Below, piece after piece: positions 44,409 through 57,669 of a stretch of DNA of 64,000 nucleotides. How positions within the stretch are numbered: position 1 is the stretch's first letter; each line of letters begins with the position of its first letter. The position numbers and the translations under genes were made by a program. The notes under the pieces were generated by a model. It did no database searches. It saw nothing but the letters and a program-made list of their open reading frames with translations, and was not told the origin of the DNA. Location of the stretch: the NCBI GenBank assembly GCA_963920665.1, contig OY987269.1, positions 22,012,501 through 22,076,500 of the forward strand. Direction: 5' to 3'. The stretch comes from Straminergon stramineum (Eukaryota; Streptophyta; Bryopsida; Hypnales; Calliergonaceae).

Positions 44409-47011
44409 AGTGTGAAGATTCTTCAGAAAGTTAATATAAATATCAACAAACTCTCCAAATTTGAACCCACAAGATTATACTCTTCCACTTTCATAGCCAT
44501 TCAAAGTTCTCTCTTCAATTCATAGACAACTCATCACTACATTACTTCCTTGCCCATAATTTTTACATCTTAATTCCAAACTATGAGAGTGCTAGCTCCT
44601 TGGAAAGCTAAAAAATCAATATATAGTCATACTAAATCTCAAAAGTAATTATTTTTTCACCAAACATTATGATGCTAAAAAATTTTGCCTTCAAACTTTA
44701 TGACAAGGAACCCTCTCGATTTCCATCAAGAAATCATCCCATTAAAATCACACTACAAAAAAAGGCTTTGATAAAGGATTTTTGAGAAAAAGAAATCATG
44801 CAACTAGCACCAAAGATGAAATTGAAATCAATTCCTAATTTTAGATTTCAATATTCCTTTGTATCAAGGGAGAAAATCTTCATCTTAATCATGTGTAGCA
44901 TATGATATGGCAAGTGATTTCTATCTTGCAACTTTTAAAGGTTCTATTTTGCTCCCATGGAATTAGTATCTATAAAAATAATTAGATGATGAAATTAGAG
45001 AATGGTAAGGACATGCAAATTCTATAAGGAGAGAGGGGAATTTTTGTTCTGTGTACATCCCTTAAAGATTAAATTTCTTGTGGTTTGTGTAAGTAAACTC
45101 TCAATTTTAAAATAATTATTTATACTTACATGAGTTATCTTTTAAATTTTTCTTTAGCCCATAAGGTTGAAATTTACACCACACCTTTTCTTCATCCTAG
45201 GCAAGAATGTACTCAAAAGTTAGATGAAAGAATATAATGTGTAATACATGAAGATTTAGTATTTAAAATATTTAGATATGCAATATCTTTGATGAGAGCT
45301 AGGTGATAGGTGACAAGGGGTATACTTAACCTTGTAAGGACACTAAGGCCAAAATGTGTTTGATGGATGATTTTCTAGATCATTGTAGAAATGAAGAATG
45401 CACCTATTGGTCCAATAGTTGTATCATTTTTGACAAGTTACCTTAGTAATAGGTCTCATACTTTTAGGATTAATCCCTTAACCTTGGAATGATGCAACAA
45501 CCTAAAAGTATTTGATGGATGACAAAGAATTTTATTAAGTAAGATAGAAGTGTAGATGTTCATCCTTAGAATTTGATATGAAAAGGGGAGGTCTTGCACA
45601 ATATTTTGACCTTTAACAATTGTTTTTGGGTGTTTTTAACCCCTCATTGTTGGAGGGGACGAAAAGTGTCCTCACATTGTTTGGTAGTCAAATTGAAAGT
45701 TTTGTTACTTTTGCATCTAATGTCCAAATTCAATAAACCTATTGGAAAAGTTGTGCATATTAGTTTAGTTTCACTGGTAAAATTTCAAATCAATCTTAGA
45801 TGTATTGAGTTTTTGAGAGCGCTTCGAAGTTCATAGGTTCTATTTGACTGCACCACATTGCATTCCAATGGTTGCAACTTCGGGGGCTTGTAACTTTTTC
45901 ATAAAATGTTTTTTTTCAATGAAATTAGTTGGGTTTTGTTTCTCTTCATATCTAGTTATTGTGGTAAAGTTTTCATGTCAATCAAAGTTGTTTTGAATGT
46001 TTGGGAGCAATTCAAAGTTCAAAATCTAGACATTTTTGTATTACAATGAACTTCCACGGTTTATATCTTTTTCATACTTGGTCTGTTTTCAATCATTTTT
46101 GTAGGAAACGTTTCACATACTAGTCTAGTTTGTATGGTTAAAATTTCATATCAATCCAAGAGGTAATGAGTGATTGAGAAATATTTTAGTAGAGGGAGGT
46201 TCAGCCATAGATGTGATTTTTTGCTACTTTTTCCATTGTTTTTTGACCTTTCCAAACAATTTTTCAGACACAATAAGTCAATTGAACGATATTTTTTTCC
46301 ACCAAAGGGTTTGTCTTTGGGTTTTGAATCCCTTTGTGGTTTAAAGTTTTTTCATTTGAGTAGGTTTGGAAATTAAATTCACGTCCGAATGTGTTTTTAA
46401 GAAAATTTCAACATCTTTTTTCAACACTAAAACATTATAATCATTCAATCTATACTCTCAAATGACCCCAAATTTGTTTAACACCATCTACAACATGCAC
46501 ACTACAAAATTGTATGGTTGAGATTTTCATACTTCACTCAAATTTAGACTTATAGCACTTGAAAAGCAAGGACGCTATTACATATGCTTGGACTTTAGGC
46601 GATGAGCGGTTAAGCAAATGATTCACATAGTTAAAAATAGGCTTATTTCCAAAATGACCAACTCGGCATTCTACATTTAGTATCCTTAACGATGAAGGAG
46701 TTCAAATTTCTCCAATCATGTGTTATAAATGCATGTTTTTTAGGATTTGTGTTGCTTTATCAAGTAGAAAAAGATTGCATTTTCCTATGCTATGAGACAA
46801 ATTTGGATTTATTTTTCAAGGGAGTTGTTCTTTACTCTTTGGTGTCACTAAATGCATTGTGACATAAAAATACACAAACCATAGTATACAAACCTCCATT
46901 GTATCTGCATTTAATATTAGATGTAGCTTTAACAACATTTGGAGTGATGTACAATACCCTCCAATAAGTATTGGTCATTTTTTGAAATTGTTGGACTGTA
47001 AGAGAAAACAA
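44409..47011. other. AT-rich intergenic DNA right of element B
   Basis: No coding region. A CACTACAAAAAAAGGC word at about 44753 resembles a CACTA end but has no partner. Nothing else recognised. Confidence 0.5.
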
Positions 47012-48164
47012 TGTCAACTTCTAGGATGTTGTTGCCCTAGTAATTACCTTATAGCTCCAATCAAACTTCAAGAGCCCTTCACAGCTTTTAGAACTCACCA
47101 CACTTCAATACCGATATGACTTCGGCCCAACTAACTAATACTGCACATGCCACGCACTCACAACATTAGTTCCCATTTCCAACTCACATTACTAAGTCCT
47201 AGTGCTCGGGACTTCTAGCACGTACTCCACTCGTGACACTTGGCATGTCACTTGGTGACATGGGGCGGAACTTCCATCTTACTGTGCTAGGACTCATGGT
47301 GGCACTACTCACTACGGTCCTAACCACCCTTGGTTGTCACCCACTTCATACTAGGCTTGTTGTGTACTTTCTACTCTCACACCAATACTAATCGGGACTC
47401 ACAACTTAATACACATCACCAAAGGCCTAGCAAAGAGTAGGACTCCAACCAACTGGTGCCCCGAGATACACACACAAGTGTTACAAAGAGTCTGGAAGCT
47501 AGTAGTGAAGTTACATCACCACCCATAAGCCACCGGGACTCACCAAGGCCCCAAGAGGGAGTGAGGAGGGAGACCAACCCCTCCTATAGTACTCTTTGTA
47601 GGATTCGATAGACCCCCCCCCTTGTAGATCAAAGGGAATTCCCAAACCCCCTTCGGTTTTAGAAGACCACCCGTTTCCAACCGAAATCCCCAAGTTCCCA
47701 CTCCATTTGGACTCCCGAACTTCCAAACATCGTAACTTTATTGTCAGGGCTTCAAATCTCACGTGCAAGATCATTTTGGATATCTAAGTGATGATCAGGT
47801 GTCGATGAACTTCTCACTTGTCCCATTTGGACAAGTTCTCACAAAGTTATGGCCCTCCAAAGATTTGGGTCCACCGGGAGTTCGGCGCCACTAGAATATC
47901 CTCAACTTTGAATGGCCATAACTTCTAACCTACTAGTCCAAATCATGGGTTCTTTGTACAGTTATAAGCGTATTCTCAAGAGCTTTCCAAGAATGTATGA
48001 CATGCCACTATGCCCTTTTTGACCAAGGCACTACTGCACCCTATTTGCTCGGAAGTCTCTCCTTTCTCTCTTCTTAGCCTATTGCAAGGCTTGGGAAGTC
48101 ACCCCCAAGGTCAACCTTGCTCACTAAGGTGCTTTGGGCACCCCAAGGAGATAGGAGCGTGACA
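47012..48164 (-). mobile_element. LTR-like segment (possible solo LTR)
   Basis: 1153 bp, more GC-rich than its surroundings, bounded by TGTCAACTTC on the left and GGAGCGTGACA on the right; on the minus strand it runs TGTCACGCTCC to TTGACA, i.e. TGTCA..TGACA ends. The text near the right end (AAAGCTCTTG-like, TTGGTCAAAAAGGGC on the minus strand) is of the kind seen in plant Gypsy LTRs. The flanking pentamers (AACAA and AAGGA) do not match, so a clean solo-LTR insertion is not shown. No coding frame of note. Confidence 0.45.
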
Positions 48165-48499
48165 AAGGAGATCATGTATGCACATATAACGAGATATTGA
48201 TCTGAAATTTCTTGAGCTATAAATAGATTAAAAGTTGGCACCATGGGAGTAATGCAATCTATAACATCATATTCATTACAATGGGAGATTGGGGACCTTC
48301 CAAAATAATAATACCAATTTGGAGGCCCCAAAATTGAAGTAGAATTGAATTAAATTTAAGTCCAGGGGAACTCAATTCAATAGTTTTAAGATGGAATTTC
48401 TATTAAAATGAGAGTTTAGGGTCGTCAAAGCGTCTTTAAGAAAATTTTCCTAATAAAGATAATATTGATTTCCCATATAAGTGAATATTGTATTTTTAT
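48165..48499. other. AT-rich intergenic DNA
   Basis: No feature recognised. Confidence 0.4.
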
Positions 48500-48504
48500 T
48501 TAAA

Positions 48505-48700
48505 CACCAAGTCGTGAGCTAAATGGTTGGTTGTAAGTAGCTATTTATCTCATTTAGGTGGTCCGAGTTCGAATCCCACTGAATTCGTATGAGCGGCTAT
48601 GAGATAAACATGACTTGGAGTTGCTAAGTGAGCCTTTCAGGTAGGAAAGTTGTAACAACCAACCAGCCCCATTCTCAAACTGTGACAAGTGCTTCATGCA
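48505..48700 (+). mobile_element. tRNA-derived SINE-like sequence
   Basis: An A-box-like GTGAGCTAAATGGTTGG at about 48512-48528 is followed some 35 bp later by a strong B-box stretch, GGTCCGAGTTCGAATCCCAC (about 48560-48579). This is the internal RNA polymerase III promoter of a tRNA. The head does not fold into a full tRNA and is followed by an unrelated tail, which is how SINEs are built. Ends and duplication not resolved; it runs up to the insertion site of the next element. Confidence 0.55.
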
Positions 48701-48720
48701 TTACCAAAATACAAAGTGCT

Positions 48721-51700
48721 TGTCATATGCGTAGCGTGCGGTAAATACCATTTACAACACCCAAACGTGTAAACTAACTTGAAATATCGTCCCAGGGGAT
48801 TCTAGTATGTTGTTGCAAGCCTAGGTTATCCGTTCTACCAACTTAAGCTCTCACTTTCCGGAATCCAATCCGGATTCACTCTGTTTCCGAATTCCGGATC
48901 CGTTACTTCACTCACCAACACTGGTTTTTGGTACCTCTGTTTTACCCTCAGAGGGTCCGCCTTTGATTGTATAGAGGGGTAGGGACGCACCACTCGTATT
49001 TCTCACTCTTTCTTCTCTCTCAAAACCACAAAACACACACTTAGACCAACTGCTGTGCTGGATTGACTGGAAACACTCTCACAACCTTCCGGATGGCCAA
49101 CCCGGAAAGCAGGTCACACAGATCCGTAACAAGCCTTCTCCACTACAACGACAGACCAACAGAAACCGGAACTTAGATGGGGATTGTAAGTTGTTCACTA
49201 GACAGATCCTAGGGTTTGGCTGACTTTCCGGTAAGTGATATGGGGTTTCTTCCACTGGCGGTTGCTTATCTCCGCACGGAACCCTCCTTGGCATTCCGGA
49301 CTTGCACCCACACCACTCCTAATCAGATTCCCGTTCCAGGAGTTTAAAGGCACGTGCTCAAGACCAAATTCACTAGTCTAGACTACGGAACAAACGTTCC
49401 ACTCAACTTAGCTCCAGTTCTCCTCAGATCCGGATTCCTCCTTTCCTCCTCCTCAATTACACTTCACACATTGACAAGGAAACATAAGAAAGCTAGATAT
49501 ACAACAGATCAATCCCTGAGGGTCCACTTGGTGGCTCAGATTAAAATAAGGATGACAAAATACAAACTATAACGCTAGGATGGAATGAGAGGCAACAAAC
49601 CTGCCTCACACTTAAAACCACAAAACATTCAAAGCCCAAAAGGCCAAAAAGGCACCCGGAAATCCAGGTGACCACTCACAAATTTCCCAAGAAATCCGGG
49701 AAAGGTGAGATCCTACAATTCCGGAACCTGGTCCCACACTTGGAAATCCGGATCCGGTTCAAAATCAAAGATCCTATCTGCCTAAGAAAAGTCCTAACTA
49801 CTTCGCCTTCCGCGCTTTCTTCTGGCTGCTCCCACCTTGACTCGTTGGGGTTCGCAGGGATGCCCTTGGTGTTGCCTTCGGGGTCGCCTTCATGGGGGTC
49901 GACCGTAATGCCACCCGGGTTTGTATCTTCCGGATTTCCGGAGGAGAGTAGTCGGCTTCTTCCTCGTCCTCGTCCTCCGATCCGGTTCGGTATTCTTCCT
50001 CCTCAGATTTCTCAATTTGAGTGATCCCCCTTTCAATCTCCTCGCCTGGAGATGTCTCATCCAACACGATGGGCTCGATCTCCTTCCTTGGTTGCTGTTG
50101 CTCCTCCACCATATATTCGAACTCCTCTGGATGAGAGCGGGCCGGATTCAACAACCCCCCGATCCGCTCTATCAGTTGGCCATGGGCTTGGGTGTGAGGT
50201 GTCAGCAGCGACTCCTTTTCCGGAAGGTTGAAGACTGGGACGAGTGGAAACACCGTAACCTTTGGAGGCGCCAACTCCCGTCTTGTATCCGGCTGCGTGC
50301 TAGACTCGGGTGCTGACTTCACACTCCCCCGGATTGTCTTCTCCAGTTGTTTGGAGAAAGGTTCCGTGGAGTACCAGAGACTCTCCCGCGGAACTTCCGG
50401 TTTTGAAGGTAGCGGCATTGAGGCGCTGAGCTTGACGGGTGTCTCCGCGTCAAAATGTATCTCTCGAAAGTTGGAGAAGTCCATTACCCGGTCGGGGTCG
50501 ATCCGCCCAAGCAGTTGCCTCATCTCCTTCAATGTGAGCTCCATCCTTGAGGAGAAGTCCACGAGTATCCGGATGACCTTGGATCCGGTGAGGTGCCCTT
50601 CCTCGGTCAACCGGCTCTGATCTAGAGCCGCCTTCATCACCATGTCGGCCGGCTTGTCTACCAAGCCGGATAAATTCTTCAACAGTTGGAGGGCTTCCTT
50701 CTCCCTTTGCTTCACTTCAACCATCTCGCCTTGCGCCCAGTTGAGTCTCGCCTGAAGATCCGCTCTCTCTTTCTCTAGGGCTACGATTTGCTTGTCCTTC
50801 CGCTCGAGGACTTCCGGATTTGGAAGTTTCTTCAACGCGTCGAGGATGTCTTCCGGTTCCATCTTTAGCTCGTGGCCTATCCTCCTGAGAAGATCCGTGA
50901 GGCTCTCGTGGTACTCTTGCGCTTGGAGTACCCAGTTGAATCCGGTTTTGAAGAACCCGGATATGCTTCCTTCCTCTTCTTCTGAGATCCTTTGTTGAGC
51001 CGGAAGTTTTCCCCGCGATGTTGGATCCGTCGACTTCCGGTGCCTCCGCTCCAAGGGTTGCTCGTCTTCTTCCGGATCCTCGTCTTCTTCCACCGGCGGC
51101 TGCTCGGCTGTCACTTCTTCCGTCAATCCGTATTAAAGGATCGTCGCTCCAGTGTTGTACTCCACCATCTCCGCATTGCTGAGAAGTTCTGCGTGATGGT
51201 ATAGATGGAAAAGATATGGCCCTATGGGATTGGTCTTTCCCTTTCCCACGTTGGCGGCAAGCTTGGCGACTACGGATCCAATCACCTTGCCCCAACTGAC
51301 TGGTCTACCCTCAAATGCACCAAATATGGTGTTGGCTACCGTAACTATAACCCGGGTAGGCTTTTCTGGATATAGGATGGGAATCAAGAACTCTAATACA
51401 TGCCTCTGCCTTGCATCCAGGCAGTCACTAATTGCATACCCTTCCTTAGAATGCGTAGCGTTCTTGAACTTCCTGACTGTAAACTTGTTTGTCCATGACG
51501 CTAAACCGGATCCCTTCTTTGGAAATCCGTAAACTTTAGCCCAGATGTCATCAGTCCAGGTTTGAGGCCTTCCTCTCACGGTCAACTCATACTAGTTGGA
51601 AGCACCTACTATCAACTCCTGGATCATCCAGTCGTTCTTTACGGTCCACGGCCGCATGAACAGACCGACACACCCTATCTTACTAAGGTCATCCTCTAGT

Positions 51701-52207
51701 TAGGATCTGTCTCTCAGCCTTTCCGGAATGGTTGGACAAACCATCTGGCCGGTGACCAAAGTCTTCCGGATATCTCCCTCCGCCATCTCAACTATTCAGA
51801 AATCTGAAGATACTATCACCTCTCACGCAAGCACTAACTCACCACTCTTTCACTCAGCTATGCGCGCACAAAACAGTTGTGGAAAAAGAGGAAGAGGAAA
51901 TGGCAGTGGCGGGGTTAAGTACCCGTCAAAATACCGACCGTTTGTAAAGCAGACCGTTCACCCGTAACGGGTCCCTATTTCTAGACTGGAAGTCTAGGTA
52001 CTAGGCTGTCGCTATCCGGGTTTCCGGAATCTGGATCCGTCCTGGGTACCGTTACGGATTACCTGGAGCATCCGTTCAGTGTTAGTGAGATGTTTAGGCT
52101 AAGAGGGTTCTAATCCTTTTTGCTTGTTAAGAATTTTGAAAAAATTCTATATACTTATACTCCCTTACATACTAACATGGTTACTTTTAAGATTACGGCT
52201 CGCGACA
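48721..52207 (-). mobile_element. 3.5 kb element with LTR-type ends, copy 2 (inverted)
   Basis: 3487 bp, reverse orientation of 28296-31784 and similar along its whole length. On the minus strand it starts TGTCGCGAGCCGTAATC (at 52207) and ends GCATATGACA (at 48721). It is flanked by perfect 5-bp duplications GTGCT (48716-48720 and 52208-52212), different from those of copy 1, so the two are independent insertions and the ends are certain. Again no long internal repeats, and one gene (49798-51786). Confidence 0.85.
49798..51786 (-). pseudogene. Gag-like/plant-mobile-type protein of the 3.5 kb element, copy 2 (nonsense codons)
   Basis: 1989 bp, 663 codons in a single frame from ATG at 51786 to TAG at 49798, with no frameshift. 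Three stops interrupt it: TAA at about 51704, TAG at about 51590 and TAA at about 51135. Copy 1 has glutamine codons (CAG, CAG, CAA) at these places, so all can be C-to-T changes. Its C-terminal part (49798-51126) is fully open and encodes the coiled-coil, proline-rich, acidic and basic segments described for copy 1. The full-length frame length (662 residues) is best judged from this copy. Confidence 0.65.
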
Positions 52208-52212
52208 GTGCT

Positions 52213-52594
52213 CTTACGCACTACCATTTTCTTTCAATTGTATTATATTTTAAAAAAAATTTACAAAGTCAATAAAAAGAAAAAATGATTTACATATAGA
52301 AACAAGTACATGTATAATGTAATAATCAAAATATTCATTATTGAGTACAAGTGCAATTGCTCCACATGGTACTTCATACTTACAATATAGACAATAGTCC
52401 ATCTAAAAATATATAAAATAAAATCATATTATGCCAATCTATATCATATACTCTACAGTACATGATATAAAATCATATACAATCCTTTATAGTTAAGGCA
52501 AAACAAAACTACAGTAGGGTATAAAGCAACAAACATGAACTATCAAACATAGCTTCAAATACTACATAGTATCTTCAAAGCACCTCATAAATGC
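52213..52594. other. 3' flank of the DUF7869-type gene
   Basis: AT-rich, no feature recognised; the 3.5 kb element is inserted at its left edge. Confidence 0.4.
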
Positions 52595-55429
52595 TCAATT
52601 AGCATTATACGCAGCCAAACTTGCATTGATAACATCGACTTGAGCAAACAGGATTTTTAGAACACACTCTATGGTGTCTTTCTTCACCCTTGACTTCCAT
52701 GCCGTCATCAAAGAATTCGTTTCCTCCCACACCGGATTCTGGGTGTCATTGACTTTCCAACACAATCCTTTGGCGGAATCCCACCCAATATAGGATTCTT
52801 GAATAATCCGCTCTCGTGATGTGGGCCGAAAGTATTGAATGAGCACACAATTAGGATGCTCCGGGTTTGTGAAAGGATCAGACAAGGCTCTGGCAATCCA
52901 TACAAGCTTGGTATCACCATCAACAGGTCGAATGGCGATGAAGTACCCTTCAAAAAGATCACATGCCACTCGAAAAGATGGCAATGGACGATTGCGAAGT
53001 TGCCCCAAGAAGGCATCATCCTCAGCAAACTCCTCACGAACCTCACCATCATCATCAAGTTCATCCTCCTCCGTTGTTTCCACTCGAGAAGAAGGCCAAA
53101 AGCTATCTACCAATGCAACAGAAGGTTCGATGGATTCCTTCAAGACCGCATTCACCGCCCGCCAATAGAACACCAAATGCTCGAATCGTCTCCTATACTC
53201 ACCACTTCCATCTTCATCGCATAATGACTCCCAATACTTGATGAACCCACATATTCCCTTGTAAATATCATCCACGCTCCGCATTGGAAGGTATACAATA
53301 GGAAGTGGCTCCCCATCAGGCCATAGACTCCTCCCTTCGGAGTCCTCTCGCCATAATTTTATCCCTCCTACTTCCTCAGGTAGCCAATCACTATCCGTGC
53401 AGTATTTCTTGTACTTCATGACTGGAACCCCCACAGAGTTGAGATAAAATTTGAAATGTTGTGCCTTGGTATGGCCAACAAGTGCATCTTCCCCTTCCAG
53501 AATCAAGCCTTCTATGAAGGCTTTGAAATCTAGCACTTCTTCAATTAGGTGAGGAATTGTGGGCACTGAATCCACATCCATGAAGGACTTCATAAGAGAT
53601 GGGATGGTGGGGAAGTTCTCTTTTTTCAACTGCATACTCCACCTTCCAAACAGTGCGTTGATGTCATCATGTGTGTGACCAACCAACATGAAACTAACGT
53701 ACACCTCATGAAATATTTTCTTAGCAACAAGAAGGGACCAAAATGCAAACACAAATCTATTCTTATTGTCTCCTGTTGCATTGTCCATTTGAACGTTCAA
53801 CACCGGAGGAAGGATAGTTGCCGGAATTGCGACTTCGGGCGGTGGCCGAAGTGATGATTTGCAAATGTCTGCTCCTTGTAGCACTGCTTGAAAAAGAGGA
53901 GCAAAGCCCGAACTAGCAAACAATTCACGGGATGAGTACTTTGGAGGCAGTTCAACATCCCGTAACAACTTCGCTAATGACCCCACTATGTAGTTTGAGT
54001 CATGAAGAAAGATGTCAAGACCGTAATGTGCATAACGCACATCCCCATGCCCGTGAGCAATCATACCCGTAACTGAAATCGGTAGCTTCATTAGTCCATC
54101 AAGTTGCTTACTCTTGTGTGAGAACACAAGAGAAGCAGTTTTTGCATGATCCATTTTGTCATGCATGATTGTCAAGCATTCGTGAGGGTATGCACTAGAC
54201 CTATACCGGTTTGCATAGTAGTGATCTCGATGTGCTCGAGCTATGGCCAAATGTTTCTCTAAAATGTGGGTCCATTTCTGTTGTAACCCAACAGCTACGA
54301 TTCTTTTTAGAGTTTGCAATCTATCACACTTAGAACAACGTGCAAAATTATCTCCAGGCTTCTTGGCACTATACTCAGGGAAGTTCAATTTCTTGATCTT
54401 GCTTATGCTTGAAGCCGACACTTCTTTCAACTCAAACATAGCATTCACTGCGTTAACCTCAGGAATAGTCTCCTTCCATTTGAAGGTGGCCGGCAAAACC
54501 ATGGAAACCACCTTCTCCCTAGTTGGAAGAGTGTGTGTATGATGTGGCATATGGTCTGCGGACTTTTCAAGCACGCACTTCAATGTCGCGGTCGCTTGTG
54601 ATGTGTGCATTCGAGGCTTCTACATGCCCAAATTATCGTGAGCATGAGCTTGTTCTCCTTTAGCAGCGTACCCTTGAAAACGATGGAAGGTGGATTCCGG
54701 GACCCCTGAAATATGTCTCCACGCGGCCAAACAAACATCAATACCTTCTATAGTGACCACCCTCTTCCCTTAAGAGTCACGATGGACCTGCCTATGAACG
54801 TCCAACTTCATGTGGTATCGGAACTCAAAACTTGAGTTATGGTACATGCATTCACGAAAAGCCCGAATCTTCTCCCTCGAAAAAGGTTGCACATAGTTGT
54901 TCGAGCAACAGACTTTGCTCAATATTGAATTGATGGACTCTTGGGTGAGCAATTCCTTCGACTTCATACAAGCTTGAGGAGGAGGATTCCTAATCGAGCT
55001 TGTGTATGGTTTGGCCCATGAAGAAGATGGTTGCAATAGTCTGACTTGTCGACAGTTGTGGTTGTCACAAAGTTCGTGATCACAGAGGCTAGCCCCGTTC
55101 AAGTACACCTGCTGAATGGGCCATGCACGGAGAGAATACCTCCAATCCTTTAGAACATCTTCGATGTGCAAAGACTTTGAAATCTAGACAGCAACAAAAG
55201 CATCTCCTAAGGGACCATCACAACCTTACACTAAGTCGGAGTTCACGTTGTGAACTATTCCCTCTGCCATTGGTCGACCAATGGCATTTAGGAGGGTGAA
55301 AACCTTTGTGCTCCAAAGACATCATGGGATGCCTTCGTAGTTAGGAATCTCTAGAGTCACTTCAGGAACATCTTCAACGTCCCCTTCATCGGAGGAGTAC
55401 TCCCGTATTGGATCAACTAAAACATCCAT
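52595..55429 (-). pseudogene. DUF7869-type RNase H-fold (transposase-like) gene with five stops
   Basis: A single 945-codon frame from ATG 55429 to 52595, broken by TGA (about 55325), TAA (about 55230), TAG (about 55184), TAA (about 54768) and TAG (about 54625). The frame is otherwise continuous with no indels; the last 671 codons are open. The middle part has a CSKCDRL knuckle, HDKMDHAKT, then VQMDNATGDNKNRFVFAF and VGHTHDDINALFGRW. The D..D-N-x(n)-NKN and GHTHEDID signature is that of the eukaryotic DUF7869 family (name from memory), which has an RNase H-like, transposase-like layout. The part before it (VCLAAWRHISGVPESTFHRF) is also typical of that family. Other members are found in mobile or multi-copy contexts, so this is probably a transposon gene; enzymatic role unproven. 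Confidence 0.7.
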
Positions 55430-55499
55430 GATACCTACACAGCCATTCGAAGACAGTCAGATACCTCAATGGAAATATTCACCAAATCAAATAATAGCT

Positions 55500-56490
55500 A
55501 CGATACACAACAGCATATGATAAGTCAACTCGAGTCGAGTTGATTTCTCATAGAAACATATAACACTGTAGTTGACAATGAAGTGTTCTCATCATCATAA
55601 ATCAGACCAATCGCATCATTCAAAGAGATCAATTCTGAGACATTATATTCCCCCAATTCAGTGTACTGTAAAGGCAGAATCCCGCAAGTACTTTTTTCTG
55701 TTGGGGTCCCTTCAGATGAACCTATCATCTTCAAAATTATTTATACATAGGACATCCTTACGACTCATTAAATTACAGTGATGAAACTCGAATGTCTTTC
55801 TACCTTATAGAGTATAGAACTAATGCAGACGCTGTCATCTCCCAAATCTTATCTAGTAAATTGATCCGCACAATAATCTACTATATCATAGGAATTCGGA
55901 GATAGAATACAGTCTAGTTTATCATCACTTCAACTCGAATCGAGTTAAACCATCACTTCTCCAATCTGAACTCCACATCTGTACAATCCTTCCAATATCA
56001 TAATAAGTCATCTTATTCAACTCGATTCAAGTTGAAAAGGATAAATTCCCCTATCGGTGTCACTATACCTTTTCATCCGGATCTATTATGTAAAAGTCTT
56101 CCCATATTCTCTAACTCATTGTCTTAACTTGAAATCTTACAAATTCTTCAACGTCCACTTCATATCAGTTCAACTTGACTCGAGTTGAACCAGAGACTCT
56201 TTATATCTTCTCAGGAACCCAATTCAGTCGAAGTTAAATTATGATTTAGGTCCAGTATTCAGTCAAATAGTGATTTTCACTACATCTCGCTCGTGTATCA
56301 ATTTTACACTGATACTTTCATCTATCGTCGATGACCTCTTCGATCAGGTCAGGTATTGACTTCTATGATTCAACTCGACTCGAGTTGAACCTCAGTAATG
56401 CAATTATTGAAAATTCTAATCAGTAAGTAGGGATTCATTTTCCTGAAATTCTTCTAATTCAAGTCAAATCGACTTGAATAATGTTTCAGG
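55500..56490. repeat. Field of TTCAAGTCGA-type palindromes (left field)
   Basis: Six inverted repeats of 18-24 bp: at about 55526 (CAACTCGAGTCGAGTTG), 55929, 56014, 56167, 56369 (TTCAACTCGACTCGAGTTGAA) and 56459 (TTCAAGTCAAATCGACTTGAA). The consensus is TTCAA(G/C)TCGA-N(0-3)-TCGA(C/G)TTGAA. They sit directly upstream of the DUF7869-type gene. The same family occurs at 62395-63175. Spacing and form are like subterminal repeats of a transposon. Confidence 0.8.
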
Positions 56491-57645
56491 TTTCGTCCTC
56501 GATATCATCTCCTTTATTGTATATGAATTGAAGTGGAGTCCTGTGGACATGAATTCCGCAAAATTCGGCACAATTTACGGGAATTGTTTTGTTTTCAATT
56601 CACGCACCGAACCAATTGTGGAAGCCAAGCTCTGCAATTGCAATGGAAAGGAACTTCACAGTACTCGGAAAATTTATGTGAATGAATATGTGATACACAT
56701 TCTACTTTCAACTCTACTGATATGAAAAGAATGTTTAGGCAGTTTAGAAAAAACAATCATCTTACAAGGTATTCTTGACGTCCCCGTAGTAGCAAAGAGT
56801 ACTATCATGGTCATGTGCATTTGAAGAACCCCTATGAAGAGATGGCACAGCTTGGAGGACCAAATGTTTAGGACGGACAAGAAAATTATAGAACTACCGA
56901 GTAGCTGATCGTAGGGAAACTGATGACAAGGGCAAACGCAACGGCAAACTTCAATGGCGCACTCCACACTAGCGCAAACACAACGTTTGAAACATAGGAC
57001 GTGAACACAAGAGAGTAGAGAATGATCAAGCAATGAGGAAGAGAATGGTGTAGTCTTTTCCTTAAGAGTGGACACAGCAAAGTCCGTAGGCGGGAGAATC
57101 TCCGCGGGAGAAGTTGGAGGGGCATTCAAACGGTCATCCACGCATGGCCCACAGATATTTTAAGAGACTTGCATTAAATGTGCAGACTTCAGTGATTTCG
57201 ATTAAGGCACATGCGGGACCGCTTGGTTTTCTTGGACAACTTTCCAATAGTTGGCTATAGTCATGGGGTATTTTTATCAGGGAATACTTTGTTTCGAAAA
57301 AGTAGCCAGATTCCTCATTAATGGAAGAGAATACTCTCGTGCTGGAAAGTGGCCGCATTGTTGCTTCAGTTGGCTATCTAAATGCATGCGCATACACGTA
57401 ATGTAGCTATACACTGTTTTCAATTAGCATTTCAAATGCTCCACTTATCTGTCCAAGGATTTCGGAAGGAATTTCAAACCACTTTTTATAGATGTTAAAA
57501 ATAACTTCAGGAGAGACATATGCTCTATCTATGCGAGTGGACTACGTGCGTTGTCAGTTCATGCACTACTATGGCACGAGTTGTTGTTGTAGGGTTTGAG
57601 GAATTTTTGGTTTTTTCTTTCTTAGGGTATATGGTTTAAAATTTT
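56491..57645. other. Intergenic DNA, no recognised gene
   Basis: A moderately GC-richer block at about 56880-57150 has minus-strand open frames but no recognisable protein. Could be a decayed leader or promoter. Confidence 0.4.
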
Positions 57646-57669
57646 AAGGGTTTAGGGTATAGGGTTTAA
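57646..57669. repeat. Short telomere-like stretch
   Basis: AAGGGTTTAGGGTATAGGG, degenerate TTTAGGG units abutting the left end of the next MITE. Confidence 0.5.

Noticed and set aside
44753..44790. CACTACAAAAAAAGGC as the start of another CACTA element
   Set aside because: Only the first eight bases fit, no subterminal repeats follow and no inverted partner was seen.
56674..57141. A 155-codon minus-strand frame, cysteine-rich in its middle
   Set aside because: No recognisable spacing of cysteines, no homology recognised, and composition like neighbouring non-coding DNA.
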